Assembly (NCBI RefSeq): GCF_038443675.1
Contig: NZ_CP151762.1
Coordinates: forward strand, 1,674,001 to 1,738,000
DNA from: Yoonia sp. G8-12
GTDB taxonomy: Bacteria; Pseudomonadota; Alphaproteobacteria; Rhodobacterales; Rhodobacteraceae
Direction of reading: 5' to 3'
Length of the DNA stretch: 64,000 bases
Made by a program: the position numbers and the translations under genes. Within the stretch, counting starts at the first letter, position 1. Each line of letters begins with the position of its first letter. Below are positions 44,937 to 53,998 of this stretch, in pieces. The notes under the pieces were generated by a model. The model was not told where the DNA came from and did no database searches. It saw only the letters and a list, made by a program, of their open reading frames with translations.

Positions 44937-46727
44937 CTATTCCGCTGCGACACCTTCGGTGAACTGCAACCGCGCCAACCGTGCGTAAAGCCCACCTTGG
45001 GCCACAAGCGCGTCATGGGTGCCTTGGGCGACGATCTTGCCGTCTTCCAGCACGATGATGCGGTCGGCCTTTTTGACCGTGGCAAGCCGGTGCGCCACGA
45101 TCAACGTGGTGCGTGAGCGCGCCAACTCTTCGACCGCACGCTGCACTGCATATTCGCTTTCGGCGTCCAAGGCGCTGGTGGCCTCGTCCAGCAAAAGGAT
45201 TGGCGCATCGCGCAAGATGGCGCGCGCGATCGCGATCCGCTGTTTCTGACCACCAGAAAGCATGACACCGCGTTCACCGACATAGCTTTCAAAACCGTCA
45301 GGCAAAGCCATCAGGAAATCATAGGCCGCAGCGGCCTTTGCGGCCTCTTCGACCTCGGCATCGGTGGCGGTAGGCCGGCCAAAGCGGATGTTTTCGCGGG
45401 CCGTATCAGCAAAGATCACCGGGTCTTGCGGTACCAAAGCGATGTGCTTGCGGAAATCCCCGCGCATCAAGTCGCGCAAATCCATGCCGTCAATCTTCAC
45501 GGCGCCGGATTGTGGGTCGTAAAACCGCTGCACCATCTGGATGATCGTGCTTTTGCCTGCGCCTGACGGACCGACGAGCGCGATTGTCTCCCCTGCCTTG
45601 ATATCAAGGTTAATGCCATCAAGGGCCGAGATTGATGGTCGCGACGGATAGTGGAATTGGACGTTCTCGAACTGCAGCGTGCCTTTGACAGGCTGTGCCA
45701 ATGTCTTGGGCGTTGCGGGGTCTTTTACGGTGTCTTCGGCGGTCAAAAGTTCCACCAAACGCTCGGTCGCGCCTGCGGCCCGTTGCAATTCGCCCCAAAC
45801 CTCGGACAGGGCCGCCACCGCGCCACCAACCATGATCGTGTAGATCATGAACTGCACCAGCCCGCCTTCGGTGATTTCTCCGGCGACCACATCCTGCGAA
45901 CCCATTTGCAAAAATAGCACGATGGCCGCGAAAACCATAAAGATCACGATGGCCGTCAGCGCAGCACGCGTCATAATCCGGCGGCGCGCCGAACGGTAGC
46001 TTTGTTCGGTCACTTCATCGAATTTAGCACGGCTCAGTTCCTCATGCGTAAAGGCCTGCACGGTTTGCGCCGACAGTAGTTGTTCGGACGCATCACCGCT
46101 GGATTCGGCGATCAAATCCTGATTTTCTTTTGACAGGCTGCGCACACGGCGGCCCAGAAACAGGATCGGGAACAACACAACGGGGATCGGCCAGAGCACC
46201 ATTGCGCTCATCTTGACCGAAGTGAGAAGCATCAGGATCACGCCGCCAATGAAGATCAAGATGTTGCGCAAGGCGATTGAGACAGAGCTGCCGATGACCG
46301 AAAGGATCAGCGTAGTATCAGTGGTAATCCGGCTGAGCACCTCTCCAGTCATGATTTTTTCGTAAAACGCTGGGCTCATGCTGATCATGCGATTGAACAC
46401 GGCCTTGCGGATGTCCGCCACGACCCGTTCACCCAGTCTTGTTACAAGAAAATAACGCAGTGCGGTGCCAAACGAGAGCAGGACCGCAATCGCAAGCATG
46501 GTCACGAAATGCTGGCTGATTTCACCACTGGCAAGGCCAAAGGTATCGACAACCTGCCCCGCCGCCATCGGCAAGCTCAGCGCGACCATAGCCGTAAACA
46601 CGAGCGCAAAGCCCGCCCCGATCATGTTCAACCGATAGGGTTTCATAAACGGCCAAAGCGCCTTGAGCGCGCTGACACGTTTGCCAACGGGCCGTTCTTC
46701 GGCTTTCGGTTTCTGGATCTCAGCCAT
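44937..46727 (-). CDS. ABC exporter, fused permease-ATPase (MsbA-like half transporter)
   Basis: This 596-residue half transporter has an N-terminal six-helix membrane domain (about 20-330) and a C-terminal ATPase with GPSGAGKSTIIQMVQRFYD, the signature MLSGGQKQRIAIARAIL and ILLLDEATSALDAESE. It belongs to the homodimeric lipid/drug exporter class. Lipid A precursors, glycolipids or drugs are possible cargos; nothing nearby decides. It is a single leftward gene in front of tRNA-Gly. Confidence 0.88.
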   Translation of the reverse strand: MAEIQKPKAEERPVGKRVSALKALWPFMKPYRLNMIGAGFALVFTAMVALSLPMAAGQVVDTFGLASGEISQHFVTMLAIAVLLSFGTALRYFLVTRLGERVVADIRKAVFNRMISMSPAFYEKIMTGEVLSRITTDTTLILSVIGSSVSIALRNILIFIGGVILMLLTSVKMSAMVLWPIPVVLFPILFLGRRVRSLSKENQDLIAESSGDASEQLLSAQTVQAFTHEELSRAKFDEVTEQSYRSARRRIMTRAALTAIVIFMVFAAIVLFLQMGSQDVVAGEITEGGLVQFMIYTIMVGGAVAALSEVWGELQRAAGATERLVELLTAEDTVKDPATPKTLAQPVKGTLQFENVQFHYPSRPSISALDGINLDIKAGETIALVGPSGAGKSTIIQMVQRFYDPQSGAVKIDGMDLRDLMRGDFRKHIALVPQDPVIFADTARENIRFGRPTATDAEVEEAAKAAAAYDFLMALPDGFESYVGERGVMLSGGQKQRIAIARAILRDAPILLLDEATSALDAESEYAVQRAVEELARSRTTLIVAHRLATVKKADRIIVLEDGKIVAQGTHDALVAQGGLYARLARLQFTEGVAAE

Positions 46728-46823
46728 GCACTGTCCTCAAGTTCTGGAGATCACATAAAACTGAACCGACCGTTTCACAAGGCAACCTTGCGCATCAGAC
46801 ATATTTTGATTTTCAGAAGTGAA

Positions 46824-46897
46824 TGGAGCGGGCGAGGGGAATCGAACCCCTATCATCAGATTGGAAATCTGAGGTCTTACCATTACACAACGCCCGC
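46824..46897 (-). tRNA. tRNA-Gly (UCC)
   Basis: The minus strand forms a full cloverleaf: acceptor GCGGGCG pairing with CGCCCGC, anticodon stem TCAGA around loop TTTCCAA giving anticodon UCC (glycine), T arm AGGGGTTCGATTCCCCT, and encoded CCA (46824-46826). Confidence 0.95.
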
Positions 46898-47336
46898 GAC
46901 CTTCGAAGCCGTCTATTCTACCTGCGATTTGAGGTCAAGATGCGTGCATCGGGTCACTCGCAATTTTGCGAAACAAGCGCCATCACGGGCGGGATACGGA
47001 CATTGGCTGCAGGTGCAAAGACAGCAAGTAAAGTGCCTGAAAGCCGAAGTTCATTAACTACACTGTGAATGCCTTTTCCCATGCCACCTAATTATACGCG
47101 CGAATTGTTGCTGATTTGTGCCTCTGGTGTCCTCATTGGCAACACTCCAGCGGGCAATCGAGCTTCTGAATCGTTGATCGCGATCGTAGTGTGGCACCTG
47201 CTCTGTGTTCGGTAGGTTCATGAATTGCACAACAAACCGAGACTTTTTTCGCATTCGTCTGACAGCACCCACGACTGGCGTTGGCCGTGTGCCGCTGGGG
47301 GACAATCACCGTCTAACACCAGCTATGAAAGGGCGA
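46898..47336. other. Gene-poor region behind tRNA-Gly
   Basis: About 440 bases with no supported gene. A rightward 47-codon frame beginning MPFPMPPNYTRELLLICASG (47070-47213) and a leftward 83-codon frame overlap here, but neither has a ribosome site or familiar sequence. The stretch is less GC-rich than the flanks and precedes a truncated secretion gene. Confidence 0.35.
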
Positions 47337-47936
47337 TCATTGCTCTCGGAAAGCGCGGTTCATACGATCTGAGATCGGCCTAATCAAATACTCAAAGAAC
47401 GTCCGTTCTTCTGTTTGAATCATGATTTCCGCTGGCATTCCGGGCGTGGGTGTGAACCCTCGAACGCGCTCCAACTGGGATGGCGCGACCGACACACGAG
47501 CGACATAGACTTCTTGTGGCAGTTCTTGGCTATTGTCCAAGATCGAGTCAGCAGAAACATAAAAGACCTGACCTTCCAGAATCGGTGTTGTGCGCGCGTT
47601 GAGGCCGGTTAGACGCACCGTTGCCCCTTGCCCCTGCTGCACCACGTCGACTTCAGTTCTGGGAATGCTGACTTCGATGATCAATGGCTCCCCGGTTGGC
47701 AGGATTTCCGCAATGGGCTTGCCACTTTCGATGACCCCTGCTGCCGTATGGTAATGAAGCGTTAAGATGGTTCCAGACACGGGCGCCACAACCTTGGATC
47801 GGCCGCCCGAGTGCGATGTTGGCCGGTTGGATACATTACCTTGCGTTTGATCTTTTGATAGGAGCCTAGATATGCCGGACAGCGAGATATAATGGTTTGA
47901 CCTTCTGGGTGGTCGCGCCGTGCCTTCCATTGACAT
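47337..47936 (-). pseudogene. Truncated HlyD-type secretion adaptor
   Basis: From about 47795 leftward the protein reads SKVVAPVSGTILTLHYHTAA, then VVQQGQGATVRLTGLNARTT and GFTPTPGMPAEIMIQTEERT, ending in a typical HlyD tail (FEYLIRPISDRMNRAFREQ). These are the lipoyl and beta-barrel parts of type I secretion membrane-fusion proteins. The membrane helix and long coiled coil (about 250 residues) are missing and are replaced by unrelated sequence (ARPPRRSNHYISLS). No TolC or ABC partner is nearby. It looks like a 3' fragment. Confidence 0.65.
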
Positions 47937-48037
47937 TTCTTTTTGGTCCGGCGGGTTTCCTTGCCTTTTCAATCGTCCGCGCAATTGCGAAGCCCAAAGC
48001 AGCCCAAACCTTGGTGAAATGACGAAAGGTATCTCCG

Positions 48038-48550
48038 ATGACGGACTATGACACACAGCTTATTCACCTGATCTGCGGTTCAACAGGCGCGGGCAAGACG
48101 ACTTATGCGCGCGAATTGGCAACGAACATTGGCGGAGCAGTGTTTTCGATCGACGAGTGGATGGTAACGCTGTTTGGTGAAGATGCTCCGGCACACTTGG
48201 ATCCAACATGGATTTTCCCTCGCGTTCATCGTTGTGAAACCCAAATATGGGCGATAGCATCGCAACTCGGAATGCTGCGTGTCCCCGCGATCTTGGATTT
48301 GGGCTTTCAGAGGCGTGAACATCGTCAAAGGTTTTCGGGTCTCGCCAAGCAAGCCGAACTCACAGCCAAATTACATGTTTTAAACGTCGACGCCTCTGAA
48401 CGGTGGAGGCGTGTCAACTTTCGCAACAAAGACCAAGGTGAGACTTTCCATATGGAAATCACACGCAGCATGTTTGACTACATCGAAAATGCTTGGGAAC
48501 CGCCCAGTGACGATGAGATCGAGGCAGTTGCGCGAACTGATTTCGGTTAA
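48038..48550 (+). CDS. P-loop ATPase/kinase-like protein
   Basis: This 170-residue protein has Walker A LICGSTGAGKTTYARELATN near residue 11 and a Zeta-toxin/nucleoside-kinase-like layout (FSIDEWMVTLFGED, then ILDLGFQRREHRQRF). It may phosphorylate a small molecule or nucleotide; the substrate is unknown. AAAGGT precedes the ATG. It is divergent from the truncated HlyD gene and has no operon partner; no antitoxin is visible. Confidence 0.8.
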   Translation: MTDYDTQLIHLICGSTGAGKTTYARELATNIGGAVFSIDEWMVTLFGEDAPAHLDPTWIFPRVHRCETQIWAIASQLGMLRVPAILDLGFQRREHRQRFSGLAKQAELTAKLHVLNVDASERWRRVNFRNKDQGETFHMEITRSMFDYIENAWEPPSDDEIEAVARTDFG

Positions 48551-48599
48551 TGACTGCTCTGGTGAAATTCGCAAGGCCGCATGACACGCACCGCTGCAG

Positions 48600-48715
48600 G
48601 CGCAAGGAATGCTGCAGTAGCAATTGGCGCGCTGGCAGAAGGCGGTTTTGTCCGCACTGCAGACTTAGGTTTATTCCGCAGCGAAGGTCCGGCTCGAGCC
48701 CATTCGAACTGATGC
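48600..48715. repeat. Intergenic repeat copy A
   Basis: This contains CAATTGGCGCGCTGGCAGAA, TTTTGTCCGCACTGCAGAC and GCAGCGAAGGTC. The same blocks in the same order recur at about 50680-50790 and in part at 51975-52030, always between genes. It looks like a dispersed non-coding family of Rhodobacteraceae type. Confidence 0.5.
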
Positions 48716-48738
48716 TGCACTCTGCTTGAATGTCTGCT

Positions 48739-48999
48739 CTATGACGGTGGTCCACTTGCCATTCCCGCAATCATCGCACCGAGCGCGACAAGATGGACCA
48801 GCATCAACGCTTTGTCATTCCACAACGCGCCAACAGCAAACCACCCCAATACGCCCATCAGAAACAGATAGAGGTTCCATGGCGTCCATCCGAACCCTGT
48901 AGCGGTGTAGCCCATGATCTGGATGATCGATGCGCCCCATTTGACCACAAAAACCACACGGTCAAATCGTGGGTGCGCGGTGATAACGTCAGACTGCAC
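48739..48999 (-). CDS. Small three-helix membrane protein (DUF6552-like)
   Basis: This 86-residue protein has three hydrophobic segments (VVFVVKWGASIIQIMGYTAT, LYLFLMGVLGWFAVGALW, LVHLVALGAMIAGMASG). It overlaps the end of the SDR gene by about 11 bases, so both are co-transcribed. It resembles small DUF6552-type proteins, function unknown. No charged active residues are evident apart from the N-terminal basic region. Confidence 0.65.
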   Translation of the reverse strand: MQSDVITAHPRFDRVVFVVKWGASIIQIMGYTATGFGWTPWNLYLFLMGVLGWFAVGALWNDKALMLVHLVALGAMIAGMASGPPS

Positions 49000-49693
49000 G
49001 GGTCAAACCACCGTCGATACGCAGGTTTTGGCCAGTTATGTAGCCGCCACCTTCGGAGGCCAGAAGCGAAATCACCGATGACACCTCTTGCGCCCGCCCA
49101 TAGCGCCCCATCGGAATGCGCGCCTTGCGATCTTCGGTTTCCGGAAGGCTGTCAATGAACCCCGGCAGAACATTGTTCATGCGAATATTGTCGGCCGCAT
49201 ATTTATCGGAATAAAGCTTCATGAAAGCAGCAAGGCCCGCCCGGAATACGCCCGAGGTCGGGAACAGTGGATCAGACTCGAAGGCCGCAAATGTCGAGAT
49301 GTTGATGATGGTGCCGCCGTCCTGCGCCTGCATGACAGGTGTGACCAAGCGCGTCGGGCGAATAACGTTCATCAGGTAGACTTCCATGCCCACGTGCCAG
49401 TCATCATCCGAAATCTCCAACACCGGCCCTTTGGGGCCATGGCCTGCCGAGTTGATCAACGCGTCCACTCGCCCCCAACGGTCCACAGCGCCTTGCACCA
49501 ATGTAGACAGGTCATCTGGGTTGGTGTTGGAGCCTGTGACACCAAAGCCTCCCAACTCAAGGCCAAGCGCCTCGCCTTTCCCTGACGAAGAGAGGATACC
49601 CACCTTAAATCCATCTGCGGCTAATCGACGGGCGGCATCTGCGCCCATTCCACTTCCGCCTGCGGTGATGAGTGCTACTTTTTCTACTGACAT
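48989..49693 (-). CDS. SDR family oxidoreductase with non-canonical active site
   Basis: This 234-residue Rossmann protein has the nucleotide motif ALITAGGSGMGADAARRLAA and NSAGHG (NxAG). At the place of the usual YxxxK pair it has FPTSGVFRAGLAAFMK, so Tyr and Lys are not in the normal positions (Ser and Arg take their place in the obvious alignment). It may be a reductase with altered chemistry or a binding protein. GGAGAGA precedes the ATG at 49693. It is divergent from a LysR-type regulator that probably controls it. Confidence 0.85.
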   Translation of the reverse strand: MSVEKVALITAGGSGMGADAARRLAADGFKVGILSSSGKGEALGLELGGFGVTGSNTNPDDLSTLVQGAVDRWGRVDALINSAGHGPKGPVLEISDDDWHVGMEVYLMNVIRPTRLVTPVMQAQDGGTIINISTFAAFESDPLFPTSGVFRAGLAAFMKLYSDKYAADNIRMNNVLPGFIDSLPETEDRKARIPMGRYGRAQEVSSVISLLASEGGGYITGQNLRIDGGLTRAV

Positions 49694-49728
49694 TGTTCTC
49701 TCCATCTTTACCTTAGCGCATCATTATT

Positions 49729-49765
49729 AAACTTTGGTCGATATCTCCCCTGAGAATTGAAGTTT
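49729..49765. promoter_or_regulatory. Possible LysR-type operator
   Basis: The divergent SDR-lysR gap holds AAACTT (49729-49734) and AAGTTT (49760-49765), an inverted pair about 25 bases apart. LysR regulators usually bind such dyads between divergent genes. This is position-based inference. Confidence 0.3.
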
Positions 49766-49791
49766 CACGCCTGTAGGAATACTATTGCCAA

Positions 49792-50664
49792 ATGTCGCAA
49801 CTTCCTCCCCTCAATGGACTACGCGCGTTTGACGCAGCTGGCAGGTTTCTGAATTTCCGTGCTGCTGCCGATGAACTGGGCGTCACTCAAGGTGCCGTCG
49901 CCCAACAAGTGCGCCAGCTTGAGACGCATTTAGGGCTGCCATTGTTTGAAAGGCTGCCCAAAGGGTTGGCATTCACTTCGGCGGGGCGGAGTTATCACGT
50001 AAACGTCGCCACCGCATTCCAAGCCCTCCGCAATGCGACCGGCCAACTCAAGCCGGAACCTGGCAAAGTCCTTGTCAGTGTCACGCCGACATTCGCCGCA
50101 AAATGGTTGATCCCCAACCTGCCTGACTTTTCAGCCACACACCCTGATATCGACCTGCGCATTCTGGCAACAGAAAAGGTTTCAAGTTTCCACGGTGACG
50201 GAATTGACCTTGCCGTGAGGCAAGGGAAGCCGCCCTTTGGCGCCTCCCTCAACGCTCACCTTCTGTTTCGCCAGCAGGTTATCGCAGTGGCGGCTCCAAG
50301 CATAGTTGACGGGCACAGCTTGCCTGTCAGTCCTAAGGCCATATCATCCATGCCCAAACTTCACGATACGCATGATCTCTGGCCGAAATTTCTGGAATTG
50401 CTGAACGTCGAGGATAAGGGAGGTCGTGGGCTGCGCCTTAGTCAAACGTCACTTGCTATGGATGCCGCACTCTTTGGTCAGGGTGTTGCTCTAGTGAGCC
50501 GCTTTCTAGTGGCTGCAGAGATTGCAGCCAAGCGATTGATCCAGATCACACCACAGACCCTGACCGGCGAACAGGATTTCTACCTGCTCGCCGAGCGAAA
50601 TTCCAAACAGAACACCACGATTGATACCGTGGTGGCGTGGTTCTTAGCACGAGCTGAAAGGTAA
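49792..50664 (+). CDS. LysR family transcriptional regulator (GcvA-like)
   Basis: This 290-residue protein has the N-terminal winged helix of the GcvA group (LNGLRAFDAAGRFLNFRAAA, DELGVTQGAVAQQVRQLETH, LFERLPKGLAFTSAG) and an effector domain beginning VLVSVTPTFAAKWLIPNLPD. Length and motifs are typical. It is divergent from the SDR/small membrane protein pair, which is the likely target; the effector is unknown. Confidence 0.9.
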   Translation: MSQLPPLNGLRAFDAAGRFLNFRAAADELGVTQGAVAQQVRQLETHLGLPLFERLPKGLAFTSAGRSYHVNVATAFQALRNATGQLKPEPGKVLVSVTPTFAAKWLIPNLPDFSATHPDIDLRILATEKVSSFHGDGIDLAVRQGKPPFGASLNAHLLFRQQVIAVAAPSIVDGHSLPVSPKAISSMPKLHDTHDLWPKFLELLNVEDKGGRGLRLSQTSLAMDAALFGQGVALVSRFLVAAEIAAKRLIQITPQTLTGEQDFYLLAERNSKQNTTIDTVVAWFLARAER

Positions 50665-50679
50665 ACTCTTCCTGATTGC

Positions 50680-50790
50680 GGCCATTTGGAGCAGCCGCGG
50701 CGAAGAGCCGTTTTGTCCGCACAGCAGACCTCAACGCAAGGTGCGGCGAAGGTCTCCTTTGAGCCCTGAGCAACCAATGCTTCGGGCTGA
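50680..50790. repeat. Intergenic repeat copy B
   Basis: GCGGCCATTTGGAGCAGCCG, TTTTGTCCGCACAGCAGAC and GCGGCGAAGGTC match copy A (48600-48715) in order and spacing. Together the two copies bracket the SDR-lysR pair. Confidence 0.5.
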
Positions 50791-50844
50791 ACGAATGGCT
50801 GCTTTTTGGCTCGCATACTGTACAAACAATAGCGTGGTCTTGGT

Positions 50845-51905
50845 TCACGATTGCAACAGTTCTTCCGCTTCACTCCACAGATTGGCGATTAGTTCGGTTG
50901 CTGGTTCGGCGCGTGCCAATTTGGCAGACTGACCGGCCCAAGCCTGCATCTTATCGATCTCTATCGCACCAGCCCGCATCGCTTTTGTAATGTTGCGCTG
51001 GATTGGATAAGGTGCTGGTGTCGGCCCCCTTTCCGCAGCCTCTGTGTAGGCGGTGCGAATGGACCGCCCTAACCGCCCAGAGAATGCTCTCGTAGGAACT
51101 GTATCTTCGGGTAAGGCAGCACCGATCCCGTCAGCCCAAGGAGAGGCAATTCCGGCTTCAGGCGTGCGCAGCAGGCCGGTTCCGATTTGCACCGCTGAAG
51201 CACCGAGAAGCAACGCAGCCGCTACCCCACGTGCGTCAGCAATGCCGCCAGTTGCCACCACAGGCACGTTCACGGCATCGACAACCGCAGGGAGCAGGGA
51301 AAAAGCCCGACCATTGAACGCGAGGCATCTTCAGCGCTGAACGCCCCTCGATGACCCCCTGCCTCCATGCCCTGCGCCACGATGACATCTGCGCCTGCGG
51401 CTTCTGCTGCCATAGCTTCAGTTACCGAAGTGACAGTTGCAAACCATTTCACGCCGTGCTGTTTCATGCGTTCGACAAAAGCGGCGGGATAAACTCCCAT
51501 GATGGATGAGATCACATGCGGACCGGCTGCAAGCATCGCATCACATTGCGCCTCAAAATCCACAAGAGGCGCTTCGGCGTCTTCGGGAAGAACTTCTGGA
51601 CCCCATTGACCCAGAAACTCCCGTAAATGTGCTTCGTGGTCTGGATCACGCGTAGGGTCAGGATCGGGTATCCAGACATTGAGTTGAAATGCGCCATTCG
51701 AACCAGATCGCATCTGTTGCGCCCAGTTGGTTATATCTTCTGGCTGCATCAACAGGCAGCCGCAAGCGCCCATCCCGCCTCCATTCGCGACTGCGATGGA
51801 TAGCGATACAGGACACGCCCCAGCCATTGGCGCTAGCAGGATCGGCAGTCGAAGTTCATAGGCCTTGCAGAACGCTGCTGCGCGCCTCAAGGAAATAGAT
51901 GGCAT
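50845..51905 (-). CDS. Nitronate monooxygenase / 2-nitropropane dioxygenase family flavoprotein (1-base frameshift)
   Basis: An FMN-dependent NMO/NPD barrel of 353 residues when repaired. The N-terminal frame holds LPILLAPMAGACPVSLSIAV and VIVAQGMEAGGHRGAF, and breaks after MVGLF. Adding one base to the run of five (plus-strand A run 51300-51304) gives SLLPAVVDAVNVPVVATGGI, ADARGVAAALLLGASAVQIG and the C-terminus. The enzyme would oxidise alkyl nitronates or act as an enoyl-reductase-like flavoprotein. A second, partial copy of its C-terminal end is present at 61664-61756. Confidence 0.86.
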
Positions 51906-51974
51906 AGAACGCTCCTACACTCATTGGTTTCAACGGTCCTGTACGCTTAAGATATTTACCTGATATCCCCGCGC

Positions 51975-52035
51975 CTTAACAGCGGCCATTGGCGCAGCTG
52001 CCGCGAAAGTTCACTTGTCCCGCATTGCCGCCTAG
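51975..52035. repeat. Intergenic repeat copy C (partial)
   Basis: AGCGGCCATTGGCGCAGCTG, CCGCGAAAGTTC and TTGTCCCGCATTGCCGC resemble the first half of copies A and B. It sits in the ~300-base gap between the nitronate monooxygenase and the IS debris; nothing else is recognised in that gap. Confidence 0.4.
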
Positions 52036-52201
52036 GTACAATCCGTATCGAATGTCATGTGTGGATGGCTCCTGCATAGCAAGGCATTTTTGATCAGATT
52101 TGTGCATTTGTCAGAAGCCGTCATGTGTCCGGCCTGTTTGCGCGGTTTTGACCGCTGGTCCTGATGGGTTCCGCAAACCAAGTTCCTTACAGCTTAGCGG
52201 G

Positions 52202-53173
52202 CTATGACGCCCGGGACATTCGGCGGAGTGTCCTGGTTTTGGCGGCAAACTTGTGCACCATCATCTCGCAGGTCTTGCTAACTCGTTGTTCCTTTCTTCT
52301 CAGACTGCCGCACCGGGGGCTGTAGGGTTCGTCGCGGGTCAGGACAGCCCAGACGATCCGGGCGGTCTTATTGGCCATGGCGACAGTTGCGACACGGGCG
52401 GGTTTACGTTCGAGCAGTGACGTCAGCCACTTGCTGGCACATTCGGGGTGGGACCGCGTTTGTCGGACCAGTGATGTCATGCCGACCACCAGCAACGAAC
52501 GTAAATACTGGTCGCCCATCTTGGTGATCCGCCCCAGCTTTTCCTTGCCTCCGCTGGATTTATTCGCAGGCGTCGAGCCCAGCCAGGCGGCGAACTCCCG
52601 GCCATTACGGAACTGGTGCCCGTCGCCGATGCTGGCGATGATCGCAAAAGCCGTCACCGCGCCGACGCCCGGTATCGTGCACAGCAAACGGACACGCGCA
52701 CCTTCTTTGGCCACTTGCTTGAGGCGCTCTTCATACCATCGGATCAGCTTATGCAATGCCATCAACTGCTCTAACAGGTTGCGGATCACTTCATTGGCGA
52801 TGTCTGGCAAGTCGAGTACTTCACCAAGTGTGATATCCTCAGCAAACCCAATCACGCGGGCCAGTCCTCTGGGAATGTAGACACCGAACTCAGCAACCAG
52901 GCCACCTAGGCCGTTGATCAGTTGCGTCCTTTGACGGACCAAAAGGTCGCGAGCCCGATGAAGCGACAGCAAAGCTTGTTGAGCAACCGTTTTGATCGCA
53001 ACAAAGCGCATCGTGGGTCGTGTCACGGCTTCACAGATTGCCTCGGCGTCGATTGCATCTGACTTCCCTCGCTTGACGTAGGGCTTCACATACATCGGTG
53101 GGATCAAAAGCACATGGTGGCCCAAGGCCGTCAATTCGCGGGCCCAATGATGGGCGCTGCTGCAAGACTCCAT
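52202..53173 (-). mobile_element. IS110 family transposase, 5'-truncated
   Basis: This 323-residue frame has the IS110/IS1111 features SSAHHWARELTALGHHVLL, KSDAIDAEAICEAVTRPTMR, the C-terminal helix-hairpin TIPGVGAVTAFAIIASIGDG and ANKSSGGKEKLGRITKMGDQ containing the conserved Ser/Gly region. The N-terminal DEDD part beginning with a GLDxAK motif is missing: only about 13 residues precede the ATG in frame (QTEPCLIG) before unrelated sequence next to the IS3-type remnant. The element is therefore probably inactive. Confidence 0.85.
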
Positions 53174-53277
53174 GCCGATCAGGCAGGGTTCTGTCTGACG
53201 CCAGCGCCTATGGGTCCAACTAGGTTCATTTGCTAAGAGCGTGTTTGTTGCTCATCGTAACCACCGAGGAGAGGACG

Positions 53278-53824
53278 ATGGGTAAGAGAACGGGGAGCCC
53301 CGGCGAGAAGATCGTCAAAGACATCAAGCGTCCGATCCGCAAGCATTATTCATCTGAAGACAAGATCAGGATCGTGCTGGATGGGCTGCGGGGTGAGGAC
53401 AGCATTGCTGAGCTGTGCCGCCGTGAGGGGATCTTGCAGGGCATCTATTACAAGTGCTCCAAAGACTTCATGGAAGCCGGGAAGAAGCGGCTTGCTGGTG
53501 ATACGGCACGCGCCGCGAACACCGACGAAGTGAGAGAGTTGCAGCGCGAAGCAAAGGACCTCAAAGAAGTTGTTGCGTAGCAGACGCTTGAATTGCGTCT
53601 TCTCAAAAAAAGCATGACAGGCCCCTCTCGGCAGATTGCTTTGCAATCGCCTGCCGGACAATGGATGGGGGCGACCACAAATGAGATACCCTGCATCTGA
53701 GAAGTTGGAGATCATCCGGTTGGTCGAGCGATCACATCTGTCAGCCCGTCTGACATTGGCCAAGCTGGGCATCCCGCGGACGACGTTTTACCGTTGGTAT
53801 CGCCATTTCCGGATCAGATCGTGA
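53278..53824 (+). mobile_element. IS3 family transposase remnant (orfA plus start of orfB)
   Basis: OrfA runs from MGKRTGSPGEKIVKDIKRPI (53278) with an HTH (IRKHYSSEDKIRIVLDGLRG) to VVA, then an in-frame TAG at 53578-53580 precedes QTLELRLLKKSM. OrfB starts MRYPASEKLEIIRLVERSHL at 53681 and breaks off after YRWYRHFRIRS, before the integrase catalytic core. The left part abuts the truncated IS110 gene. It is a non-functional fragment. Confidence 0.75.
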
Positions 53825-53837
53825 AACAGGGACCGGG

Positions 53838-53990
53838 ATGAAGGTGTTTGTCGGGCTTGATGTATCTCTCGCAACTACTGCAGCTAGCGCCGTCATCTCG
53901 TCAAAAAGGATGGACGGCAGACATTGTCAGTGTCGTCAAAGTCCGGTCGTCACTATGCCATTGCCAAAGAGGGCCCCGTTACCCAGGCCC
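53838..53990 (+). mobile_element. N-terminal fragment of another IS110-type transposase
   Basis: ATG 53838 gives MKVFVGLDVSLATTA, the typical start of IS110 DEDD transposases (GLDVS). After that the sequence is unlike the family and ends within about 50 codons. It is a short relic next to the IS3 fragment, showing repeated insertion at this boundary. Confidence 0.45.
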
Positions 53991-53998
53991 TGACACGG

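Noticed and set aside
53560..53600. Programmed ribosomal frameshift between IS3 orfA and orfB
   Set aside because: An AAAAAA stretch is present near 53608, but an in-frame TAG precedes it and orfB is truncated, so any frameshift would be irrelevant to a dead element.
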